In this document: piece by piece, positions 1 to 5,583 of the stretch | Position numbering within the stretch: position 1 is the first letter of the stretch | Layout: the number at the start of each line of letters is the position of its first letter | Assembly: GCA_030839005.1 (NCBI GenBank) | Contig: JAUZEM010000497.1 | Coordinates: forward strand, 1-7,171 | Source: Actinomycetota bacterium | GTDB lineage: Bacteria; Actinomycetota; Acidimicrobiia; IMCC26256; PALSA-610 | Direction of reading: 5' to 3' | Length of the DNA stretch: 7,171 nucleotides | Position numbers and translations under genes: made by a program | Notes under the pieces: generated by a model | Told to the model about the DNA's origin: nothing | The model's input: the letters and a program-made list of their open reading frames with translations, nothing else | Database searches by the model: none

Positions 1-936
1 GCGCAGCGCCCGCGCGAGCGTCTCGGAGAGCAGACCCGAACCCGGCGGCTCGTCGCGCCGGTCGGCGACCTGCACGCGCGGCCAGCTCGCCCGCTCGACG
101 TCGGCCGGCGGCGCTTCGATCACGGTCGTGCCCCCGCCCGCGACGATCGCCTCGACGGTCGGTGCCGGCGAACACACGGCGAAGGGAACGGCCGCGCGCG
201 CCGCGCGCTCGAACAGCACGTCGCGCGCATGCCAGGTCGGCGAGCGCTCTTCCTGCAGCGCCTCATCCGCGTCGTCGACGACGATCGCGGCGCGCAGGTC
301 GGGGACGGGCGCGAGCGCGGCGATCCGGCCACCGACGACGACGCAATCCCCCTCGGAGGCGCGGCGCCATCCGTCGGTACGCGCCGCGTCGGTCTCGAAG
401 GAGTGCAACACCGCTACCGCGCGGCCCTCGCGGGAGAGGTATGACGCGAGGGCGCGGGCGCGTCCCGCGTCGGCGATGCAGACGATCGTCGATCCCGTGC
501 TCGCACACAACGCCGCTACCTGCGCGCGTCGATCGAGGAGCGGCGGCTGGCGAACGACCCGCATCCGAACTGCCCGCGCGGCCGCGCCTTCGGGATCGGC
601 GCGTCGATGCGACGGCGGCACGTGATTCGGGGCGGACGCCGAACGCAGAACCGCGACCCGCGGACCCGACCAGCGCCACGCGACCCATTCGCTCAGTTCG
701 ATCACGTCGCGCGGCGGACCGGCCGACACGATCGCGAGCACGTCGAGCAGCGCGCCGGTGCCCGAAACCGGCTCGACCCCGTCTTCGACCACCCACCCGC
801 GGACCCGGCGTCCGTGCAGCGGCACGCGCACCATCGCGCCGACCCGCACCAACGCTTCGAGCGCGTCGGGAACCGAGTAGTCGAAGGCACGATCGACCGC
901 GGTGACGTCCGGGAGGACGCGACAGGCTCGAGCCAA
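1..936 (-). CDS. priA: Primosomal protein N' (PriA), N-terminal part, cut by window edge
   Basis: First 312 codons of the replication restart protein PriA, which recognises stalled or collapsed forks and helps reload the replisome; the C-terminal part lies beyond base 1. The N-terminus (ACRVLPDV, then DRAFDYSVPD, residues 5-24) and the stretch WHARDV to SPAPTVEA (about 235-263) are typical of actinobacterial PriA. The frame is shared with metK: the metK stop lies two codons upstream, so translation must begin at the TTG at 936 or later. TTG keeps the conserved N-terminus, although no good Shine-Dalgarno is visible, so reinitiation after metK (6 nt gap) is likely. The helicase core is degenerate. 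No Walker A (GxxGxGKT) is seen where it should precede TIVCIADAG (150-158), the usual DEEH is VDDADE (220-225), and the usual GTR is GGR (202-204). As I recall, actinobacterial PriA is generally described as lacking helicase motifs, so a structural loading role is likelier than unwinding. Confidence 0.9.
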   Translation of the reverse strand, partial: MARACRVLPDVTAVDRAFDYSVPDALEALVRVGAMVRVPLHGRRVRGWVVEDGVEPVSGTGALLDVLAIVSAGPPRDVIELSEWVAWRWSGPRVAVLRSASAPNHVPPSHRRADPEGAAARAVRMRVVRQPPLLDRRAQVAALCASTGSTIVCIADAGRARALASYLSREGRAVAVLHSFETDAARTDGWRRASEGDCVVVGGRIAALAPVPDLRAAIVVDDADEALQEERSPTWHARDVLFERAARAAVPFAVCSPAPTVEAIVAGGGTTVIEAPPADVERASWPRVQVADRRDEPPGSGLLSETLARALR

Positions 937-942
937 GGAGCG

Positions 943-2133
943 CTAGCCGGCCGCCCGGCGCAGGTCGTCGGCGTACGGAGTCACGTTCTCCCAGGTGAAG
1001 CCGTCGCCTTCGGTGCGACCGAAGTGCCCGTAGGCCGCGGTGCGCTTGAAGATCGGACGGCGCAGGTCGAGTCGCTCGATGATGGCCGCCGGACGCATGT
1101 CGAACACCTCGCGCACCATTGCCTCGAGCTTGTCGGGAGAGATCTCCGAGGTGCCGAAGGTCTCGACCATGATCGAGACGGGATGCGCGACGCCGATCGC
1201 GTACGCGACCTGTGCTTCGCATCGCCTCGCGAGCCCCGCGGCCACGACCGACTTGGCGATCTGGCGCACCGCGTAGGCGGCGGAGCGGTCGACCTTGGTC
1301 GGATCCTTGCCCGAGAACGCGCCTCCGCCGTGGCGGGCCATGCCGCCGTACGTGTCGACGATGATCTTGCGACCGGTGAGGCCGCAGTCGGCGTGCGGAC
1401 CGCCGAGCTCGAAGCTCCCGGTCGGGTTCACGAACACTTCGAAATCGTCGCCGGCGAACTGCTCCGGCAGCGACGGTCGAATGACGTGCTCGATCAACGC
1501 GGGCTTCATCTTCTTGTCGATGTCGACGTTCGGCGCGTGCTGCGTGGAGATCAGCACGGTCTCGAGCCGGACCGGGAGGCCGTCGCGGTATTCAACCGAC
1601 ACCTGCGTCTTGCCGTCGGGCCGCAGGAAGTCGAGGATGCCTTCCTTGCGCACCTGGGTGAGCCGGCGCGCCAGCCGGTGCGCGAGCCAGATCGGGATCG
1701 GCATGAGGTCGTCGGTGTCATCGCACGCGTAACCGAACATCATTCCCTGATCGCCGGCGCCGACTTCGTCGTATACGTCGCCGGTACCGACCCGTTGCTC
1801 GTACGCCTTGTCGACACCCATCGCGATGTCGGGCGACTGCTCGTCGATCGACACGATTACCCCGCACGTCTTGCCGTCGATGCCGTAGGACGCGTCCGTG
1901 TACCCGATCTCGCAGATCGTGTCGCGCGCGAGGCGGGAGAAGTCGATGTGCGCCTTGGTGCTGATCTCGCCCGCGACGACACACAGTCCCGTGGTGACCA
2001 ACGTCTCGCACGCGACGCGGCCGTACGGGTCGTCGGTGAGGACGGCGTCGAGCACGGAGTCGCTGATCTGGTCCGCCATCTTGTCGGGATGACCCTCGGT
2101 CACCGACTCGGACGTGAACGTGTGCCTACTCAC
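943..2133 (-). CDS. metK: S-adenosylmethionine synthase (methionine adenosyltransferase)
   Basis: Makes S-adenosylmethionine from methionine and ATP, releasing phosphate and pyrophosphate; a cytosolic enzyme, normally tetrameric. The 396-residue product has the expected family length and all the hallmark motifs: EGHPDK (13-18) for ATP binding, the signature GAGDQGMMFGYA (125-136), DCGLTGRKIIVDTYGG (249-264), the P-loop-like GGGAFSGKD (269-277) and AAYGHFGR (366-373). I chose the GTG at 2133 (SRHTFTSESVTEGHPDK follows) because AAGGTGAGG lies 6 nt upstream and family members start at this point. A frame extension to a GTG at 2181 would only translate a 15-bp tandem repeat in the leader. It follows coaBC after 75 nt and precedes priA by 6 nt. 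I see no SAM riboswitch fold in the short leader. Nothing in the protein looks unusual. Confidence 0.98.
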   Translation of the reverse strand: MSRHTFTSESVTEGHPDKMADQISDSVLDAVLTDDPYGRVACETLVTTGLCVVAGEISTKAHIDFSRLARDTICEIGYTDASYGIDGKTCGVIVSIDEQSPDIAMGVDKAYEQRVGTGDVYDEVGAGDQGMMFGYACDDTDDLMPIPIWLAHRLARRLTQVRKEGILDFLRPDGKTQVSVEYRDGLPVRLETVLISTQHAPNVDIDKKMKPALIEHVIRPSLPEQFAGDDFEVFVNPTGSFELGGPHADCGLTGRKIIVDTYGGMARHGGGAFSGKDPTKVDRSAAYAVRQIAKSVVAAGLARRCEAQVAYAIGVAHPVSIMVETFGTSEISPDKLEAMVREVFDMRPAAIIERLDLRRPIFKRTAAYGHFGRTEGDGFTWENVTPYADDLRRAAG

Positions 2134-2136
2134 GTA

Positions 2137-2145
2137 CCTCACCTT
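2137..2145 (-). promoter_or_regulatory. metK ribosome binding site
   Basis: AAGGTGAGG on the minus strand, with the AAGGTG core 6 nt before the GTG at 2133. It fixes that GTG as the metK start over the in-frame GTG at 2181. The site partly lies in the second copy of the tandem repeat. Confidence 0.75.
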
Positions 2146-2170
2146 CCGCCACTGGACCCTCCGCCACTGG
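2141..2170. repeat. 15-bp tandem duplication in the metK leader
   Basis: Two adjacent 15-bp units with 14 of 15 bases identical: on the minus strand CCAGTGGCGGAGGGT, then CCAGTGGCGGAAGGT. The single difference turns GGAGGGT into GGAAGGT. Each copy carries a purine-rich Shine-Dalgarno-like end, and only the copy nearer metK is well spaced from the start codon. Just upstream (2175-2194) two GGCGCC palindromes separated by 8 nt could form a short hairpin. A function is not shown; slippage duplication is the simplest origin. Confidence 0.85.
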
Positions 2171-2208
2171 TTCGGCGCCACCTGCCGGGCGCCATCTTTG
2201 CGCGCATG

Positions 2209-3411
2209 CTAGATGGGGTGCGCGCTCGCCGGCCCACTCAGCAAGGCGGCGACCTTTTCGAGCACGAGCCCGGCCAGCTGCTCTTTCGTCAGCAACGCCG
2301 TCTCGTCGGCGCCTCCGTCGGCACCCAGCAACAGGGCCCGGTTGGTGTCGACCTCGAAGCCCGCGTCGGACGTACTCACGTCGTTCGCCACCATCAGATC
2401 GACCCGCTTGCCCGCGAGCTTGGCCGCCGCGTGTTCTCGCAACCGCTCGGTTTCCGCCGCAAAGCCGACCACGACCTGTCCCGGTCGCTTGGCCCGTCCG
2501 AGCGCGGCGAGGATGTCGGTCGTCGGCTCGAGCACGAGGTCGGGTACGCCGTCGGCCTTCTTGATCTTCTGCGGCGACGGAGCCTTGGGCCGGAAGTCGG
2601 CAACCGCCGCGGCCATGATCACGACGTCGGCTTGTACCGAACGAGTCATGACCGCGTCGTGCATCTCCTGCGCGCTCTCCACGCGCACGACCTCGACGCC
2701 GGAGGTCGCCGGAAGGTTCGCCGTCGTGACCAGCACGACGTGAGCACCGCGGCGGGCGGCGACGTTCGCAAGCGCGTGACCCATCTTTCCGGACGACCGG
2801 TTTCCGACGTAACGCACCGGGTCGAGCGCCTCGCGAGTGCCGCCGGCGGTTACGACGACGGTCCTTCCCGTGAGGGCGTGGTTCCCGGCGAGCAGCGCGA
2901 GCGCAGTGTCGGCGATCCGGACCGGATCCGACAGACGCCCGGCGCCGACGTCACCGCCGGCCAGGCGGCCTTCCTCGGGATCGAGCACGTGCACGCCCCG
3001 GCGCCGCAAGGTCGCGACGTTCTCCTGCACCGCAGCGTGCTCCCACATCTCGGTGTGCATCGCGGGGCACACGAGCACGGGCGCCCGGGTCGCGAGCAGC
3101 GTCGCGGTGAGGAGGTCGTCGGAGATCCCCGCCGCGTACTTGCCGAGCAGCTTCGCCGTCGCGGGCGCCACGACGACCAGATCGGCGCTCTGGCCGAGTC
3201 GCGTGTGTGGGATCGGATCGGGACCGTCGAACAGCGAGGTGTGCGCACGCTCGGACGCGAGCGCCGAAAGCGTCAGCGCGCCGATGAAGCGCTGCGCGTC
3301 GTCGGTGAGGATCGGTGCGACGTGGACGCCGGCGTCGACGAGGCGGCGGCACACTTCTACCGCCTTGTACGCGGCGATCCCGCCGCAGACACCGAGCACG
3401 ACTCGGGGCAT
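2209..3411 (-). CDS. coaBC: Bifunctional phosphopantothenoylcysteine decarboxylase / phosphopantothenate-cysteine ligase
   Basis: Carries out two consecutive steps of coenzyme A synthesis: CoaB joins cysteine to 4'-phosphopantothenate, and CoaC, an FMN flavoprotein, decarboxylates the product to 4'-phosphopantetheine. The 400-residue length fits the fused bacterial form. CoaC occupies about 1-175: GVCGGIAAYKAVE (7-19), catalytic His69 in HTRLG, VVVAPATAKLLGK (79-91) and PAMHTEMW (116-123). CoaB follows from about 181: TAGGTREALDPVR (188-200), NRSSGKMG (204-211), AAAVADFRP (267-275), KIKK (282-285) and GFAAET (316-321). In CoaC, the Asn of the textbook PxMNxxMW motif is His119, and the position of the E. 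coli active-site Cys158 is Gly152. As I recall, M. tuberculosis CoaBC shares both, so I read this as a lineage trait. ATG 3411 starts exactly at the conserved MPRVVLG; no clear Shine-Dalgarno is seen in the 34-nt gap after rpoZ, so translational coupling is possible. Confidence 0.97.
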   Translation of the reverse strand: MPRVVLGVCGGIAAYKAVEVCRRLVDAGVHVAPILTDDAQRFIGALTLSALASERAHTSLFDGPDPIPHTRLGQSADLVVVAPATAKLLGKYAAGISDDLLTATLLATRAPVLVCPAMHTEMWEHAAVQENVATLRRRGVHVLDPEEGRLAGGDVGAGRLSDPVRIADTALALLAGNHALTGRTVVVTAGGTREALDPVRYVGNRSSGKMGHALANVAARRGAHVVLVTTANLPATSGVEVVRVESAQEMHDAVMTRSVQADVVIMAAAVADFRPKAPSPQKIKKADGVPDLVLEPTTDILAALGRAKRPGQVVVGFAAETERLREHAAAKLAGKRVDLMVANDVSTSDAGFEVDTNRALLLGADGGADETALLTKEQLAGLVLEKVAALLSGPASAHPI

Positions 3412-3445
3412 CGGACGCCGGGAATCGCTCGGGCCGGGCGCTCGG

Positions 3446-3760
3446 TCAGGCCGACGCGTCGGGCGCCGAGTCGACGATCTCGACGGACGCATCGTCGGCA
3501 CCCTCTTCGGGCTCCTCGATGCGCTCGTACACGATCTTGTTGGCGGAGATCTCCTCGAGCGCGATCGACAGCGGCTTGCGAGAGACCGAGGTGACCTGCG
3601 GTGGGACGATCCGGCCGAGACCCTCGCCGAGCTGGTTGTAGTAGTCGTTGATCTCGCGGGCCCGCATCGCGGCGAGCGTGACCAGCGTGAACTTCGAATC
3701 GACCTTGCTCATGAGCGTCTCGATCCGAGGCTCCATGAGCGAGGGGCGGCGTTCAGCCAT
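3446..3760 (-). CDS. rpoZ: DNA-directed RNA polymerase omega subunit
   Basis: Small subunit that clamps the beta' chain and helps RNA polymerase assemble. The 104-residue product has the family core: DSKFTLVTLAAMRAREINDYY (21-41), NQLGEGLGRIVPP (42-54) and KPLSIALEEISANKIVY (62-78). The last 25 residues form an acidic tail (EEPEEGADD), which is probably disordered. I chose ATG 3760 because AAGGAG precedes it by 4 nt; an internal ATG at 3736 (MEPRIE) starts closer to the conserved core but lacks a ribosome binding site. It begins 9 nt after the gmk stop and sits in the usual gmk-rpoZ-coaBC order. Confidence 0.96.
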   Translation of the reverse strand: MAERRPSLMEPRIETLMSKVDSKFTLVTLAAMRAREINDYYNQLGEGLGRIVPPQVTSVSRKPLSIALEEISANKIVYERIEEPEEGADDASVEIVDSAPDASA

Positions 3761-3769
3761 CAGGCTCCT

Positions 3770-4420
3770 TCAAACTCCGTGAGGAGGGTCTCCGTGAGGA
3801 GGGCGTCCGCGGTCGCGGCGGGTTTTCAGGATAGCAGCGACCTCGCGGGTGGCCCGTTCGACGTCGTCGTTCACCACCACGGCGTCGAATGCGTCGGCCC
3901 CGGTGCGCTCCTCGGCCTCGGCCCGGGCGAGCCGGCGCCCGATGGACTCCTCGGTCTCGCTCCCACGGACCTCGAGGCGCCGGCGCTGCTCCTCCCGGCT
4001 CGGTGCCCGAACGAACACCAGCAGCGCCTCGGGGAGCACCCGCTTGACCGCCAGAGCGCCCTGCACATCGACCTCGAGCATCACGTCGTGACCGGCGTCC
4101 AGCGCGTCGGCGACGAACTGCATCGGCGTGCCCTTCAGGTCGCCGTAGACCTCGAACCATTCGAGGAAGCCCCCCGCGTCGCGCAGGCCTTCGAACTCGT
4201 CGCGGGCGACGAAGTGGTAATCGACGCCCTCTTGCTCTCCGGCGCGTTGCGCCCGCGTCGTCCACGAGACCGACCACTGCAACGCGGGATCGGCGGCGCG
4301 CAGTCGGGCGCCGATAGTCCCCTTGCCCGCGCCCGAGGTCCCGGCCAGGACCAGCAGCACCCCTCGGCGGGCGCGACCGCCGTCGGTCGCGCCGCCGGCA
4401 CTCTCGCCGTCAGCCGACAA
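3770..4420 (-). CDS. gmk: Guanylate kinase
   Basis: Phosphorylates GMP (and dGMP) to GDP using ATP. The 216-residue model has the P-loop GTSGAGKGT (27-35; GPSG is more usual), the GMP-site stretch SVSWTTRAQRAGEQEGVDYHF (50-70) with Arg56, Arg59 and Tyr68, then YGDLKGTP (92-99) and LEVDVQGA. In many guanylate kinases the Lys of LKGT is Tyr (YGT), which contacts the GMP phosphate; I recall other actinobacteria varying here too. The start is uncertain. The TTG at 4420 overlaps the mihF stop by 11 nt and gives a sensible leader. The alternative GTG at 4360 leaves almost no residues before the first strand (VLLVLAGTSG). The C-terminus ends in a short PPHGD/PPHGV repeat made by a 15-bp duplication. 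Confidence 0.95.
   Translation of the reverse strand: MSADGESAGGATDGGRARRGVLLVLAGTSGAGKGTIGARLRAADPALQWSVSWTTRAQRAGEQEGVDYHFVARDEFEGLRDAGGFLEWFEVYGDLKGTPMQFVADALDAGHDVMLEVDVQGALAVKRVLPEALLVFVRAPSREEQRRRLEVRGSETEESIGRRLARAEAEERTGADAFDAVVVNDDVERATREVAAILKTRRDRGRPPHGDPPHGV
3775..3804. repeat. 15-bp tandem duplication at the 3' end of gmk
   Basis: Two adjacent 15-bp units on the plus strand, CTCCGTGAGGAGGGT then CTCCGTGAGGAGGGC, 14 of 15 bases identical. Because 15 is a multiple of three the gmk frame is kept and five residues are duplicated. On the mRNA strand each unit reads CCCTCCTCACGGAG, which carries an anti-Shine-Dalgarno-like CCTCCT and a possible 4-bp hairpin (CTCC/GGAG). The rpoZ ribosome binding site (AAGGAG) lies 6 nt downstream of the repeat. 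Confidence 0.85.
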
Positions 4421-4739
4421 ACTTCTCGAGCAACGCGCGCCGCTGGTTCGTGCCCAGCCCGCGCAGGCGCCGACTCTCGGAGATCTCGAGCTCCGACATG
4501 AGGTGACGCGCCCGGACCTTGCCGACGCCGGGCAACGATTCGAGCACACTCACGACCTTAAGTTTCGCGAGCATGTCGCCCGACTCGTCGCCGCGCTCGG
4601 CCGCATCGAACAGCTCGCGCAAGGTCAGCGAGCCGATCTTGAGCTTGTCCTTCACCTCCGCACGTTGGCGGCGGGCAACCGCCGCCTTCTCCAGCGCGAG
4701 TTGACGCTGCTCCGGTGTGAGCGTGGGCGGGTTCGCCAT
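4410..4739 (-). CDS. mihF: Integration host factor, actinobacterial type (mIHF)
   Basis: Nucleoid-associated DNA-binding protein of the actinobacterial mIHF family, unrelated in fold to E. coli IHF. The 109 residues match mycobacterial mIHF along most of the length: LTPEQRQLALEKAA (7-20), the basic helix ARRQRAEVKDKLK (22-34), the helix-hairpin-like DNA-binding segment LESLPGVGKVRARHLM (66-81), and the C-terminal block ISESRRLRGLG plus QRRALLEKF (86-107). ATG 4739 is supported by GGAGG with 6 nt spacing. It heads the downstream block: a candidate promoter and two inverted repeats lie in the 138-nt gap before it, and its stop overlaps the gmk start. The family supports chromosome compaction and phage integration in mycobacteria; here only the housekeeping role can be inferred. 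Confidence 0.95.
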   Translation of the reverse strand: MANPPTLTPEQRQLALEKAAVARRQRAEVKDKLKIGSLTLRELFDAAERGDESGDMLAKLKVVSVLESLPGVGKVRARHLMSELEISESRRLRGLGTNQRRALLEKFVG

Positions 4740-4745
4740 GTTGTT

Positions 4746-4750
4746 CCTCC
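4746..4750 (-). promoter_or_regulatory. mihF ribosome binding site
   Basis: GGAGG on the minus strand, 6 nt before ATG 4739. It is the strongest Shine-Dalgarno in the window and agrees with mihF being the first gene of its transcript. Confidence 0.8.
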
Positions 4751-4774
4751 GGCGCGACTGCGTGTTGCGATCTC

Positions 4775-4804
4775 GATTCGGGACGCTTCGAGCCGTCCCG
4801 AATC
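4775..4804 (-). promoter_or_regulatory. 11-bp perfect inverted repeat (stem-loop) in the mihF leader
   Basis: GATTCGGGACG, an 8-nt spacer, then CGTCCCGAATC: an uninterrupted 11-bp stem. It lies 35 nt upstream of the mihF start. If the promoter at 4816-4843 is real, the stem begins about 5 nt from the RNA 5' end. No T-tract follows on either strand, so a classical intrinsic terminator is unlikely. It could be a 5' stabilising hairpin, a leader control element or a DNA-level protein site. Confidence 0.85.
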
Positions 4805-4809
4805 AGCAG

Positions 4810-4835
4810 CGACGCAGCATAGCGAGACTGCGTCG
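4810..4835. promoter_or_regulatory. Dyad symmetry overlapping the candidate mihF -10 element
   Basis: CGACGCAG and CTGCGTCG form perfect 8-bp arms separated by 10 nt, centred 1-6 nt from the candidate -10 hexamer (4816-4821). Size, spacing and position suit an operator for a dimeric repressor, but no regulator is known to me for this motif. Binding is inference. Confidence 0.55.
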
Positions 4836-4843
4836 GTGTGCAA
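4816..4843 (-). promoter_or_regulatory. Candidate sigma70-type promoter for mihF and downstream genes
   Basis: On the minus strand TTGCAC (4838-4843) and TATGCT (4816-4821) are separated by 16 nt. The -10 matches the consensus at 4 of 6 positions, the -35 at 3 of 6. The predicted start is near 4809, giving a leader of about 70 nt. It is the only convincing promoter-like pair found in the gap after pyrF. Confidence 0.5.
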
Positions 4844-4857
4844 CTGGGCGGGGGTTT

Positions 4858-4878
4858 GCGCGAGCGGCGTTCTCGCGC
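4858..4878 (-). terminator. GC-rich hairpin at the pyrF stop, possible terminator
   Basis: GCGCGAG and CTCGCGC form a perfect 7-bp stem with a 7-nt loop; the first base of the 5' arm is the last base of the pyrF stop codon. It is followed by AAACCCCC rather than a T-tract, so it would be a non-canonical terminator or mRNA 3' end protector. Its place between pyrF and the candidate mihF promoter supports an operon boundary. Confidence 0.45.
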
Positions 4879-5573
4879 TAGTCACCTTCGAGCGCGCTCA
4901 CGATCGCGTCGGATACCCGTTGCGCGGCCGCACGCCGATCGTCGGCTCCGGTCACCGCACGTCCGATCACCAGAAGGTTTCCACCGGCGCGGGCGACGCG
5001 CTCGGGCGTGCCAACACGTGCTTGATCGTCGTGCGCGCCGTCCGCGAACCGCACACCGGGAACGATAGTGACGAAATCGGGCCGCGCCGCATGCACACGC
5101 CCGACCTCGTCGACCGAACAGACGACACCCCCACAACCTGCTTCGATCGCGCACGCGAGGCGATCGTCGAACGCGCGCACATCGGGATCGCTCGTCAGGA
5201 TCGTGACCGCGATCGGAATCGCGGGCGCTTGACCGGAGTCGCGCGCGCCCTCGGCGAGACCCTCGACTCCTGCGCGCAACATGTCGACTCCTCCCGCGGC
5301 GTGAAAGTTCAGGTATCGAACGCCCTGGCGCCCGAGGACGCGTGCCGCCCGGCCGACCGTCGTCGGGATGTCGTGCAGCTTGATGTCGGCGAAGACGTCG
5401 AGGTCGAGCCCGCGCATGCGCGCGATCGCCTCCGGACCGGCGGCCGAATACAGCTCGAGCCCGACTTTCGCCACGCCGAACCACGGCGCGACCTCCTTGG
5501 CGAGCTGCTCGGCGCGGTCGAGGTCGGACACATCGAGCGCGACCGCCATCCGGTTGCGTACATCCACCAGCAC
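4878..5573 (-). CDS. pyrF: Orotidine 5'-phosphate decarboxylase, type 1
   Basis: Catalyses the last step of UMP synthesis, decarboxylation of orotidine monophosphate. The 231-residue TIM-barrel protein has the type 1 catalytic set: Asp14 (VALDV), Lys36 (KVGLELY), and the DxKxxD array Asp63-Lys65-Asp68 in FADIKLHDIPTTV (61-73). The phosphate-binding parts are VPGVRF (171-176), DDQARVGTP (182-190) and VIGRAVTGADD (202-212). The start is ambiguous. GTG 5573 and GTG 5567 both lie behind AGAGGGGAG, and 5567 has the better 8-nt spacing; ATG 5549 starts at MAVALDV. The catalytic domain is unaffected. It follows pyrD after 10 nt and ends the pyrimidine block. From memory, Mycobacterium and Streptomyces have the longer type 2 enzyme at this locus. 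Confidence 0.96.
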   Translation of the reverse strand: MLVDVRNRMAVALDVSDLDRAEQLAKEVAPWFGVAKVGLELYSAAGPEAIARMRGLDLDVFADIKLHDIPTTVGRAARVLGRQGVRYLNFHAAGGVDMLRAGVEGLAEGARDSGQAPAIPIAVTILTSDPDVRAFDDRLACAIEAGCGGVVCSVDEVGRVHAARPDFVTIVPGVRFADGAHDDQARVGTPERVARAGGNLLVIGRAVTGADDRRAAAQRVSDAIVSALEGD

Positions 5574-5583
5574 AACTCCCCTC

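Noticed and set aside
263..1222. A 319-codon minus-strand frame overlapping priA and the end of metK
   Set aside because: It is a different frame from the conserved PriA and MetK readings and is dominated by Arg; a shadow frame.
2134..2181. N-terminal extension of metK to the GTG at 2181
   Set aside because: The added 16 residues come from the tandem repeat (QWRRV, QWRKV), have no family counterpart, and the GTG at 2133 has a good Shine-Dalgarno.
2134..2208. SAM riboswitch or other leader control in front of metK
   Set aside because: The gap is only 75 nt and shows no recognisable riboswitch core, only two GGCGCC palindromes and the 15-bp repeat.
607..3594. A 995-codon open frame on the plus strand, opposite priA, metK and coaBC
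   Set aside because: It lies antisense to three clearly conserved genes. The translation is rich in Arg, Asp, Gly and Val with no recognisable domain, as expected when GC-rich third positions suppress stop codons on the opposite strand.
4775..4804. Intrinsic terminator after pyrF formed by the 11-bp inverted repeat
   Set aside because: No T-tract follows the stem on either strand, and it lies downstream of the candidate mihF promoter, so a leader element fits better.
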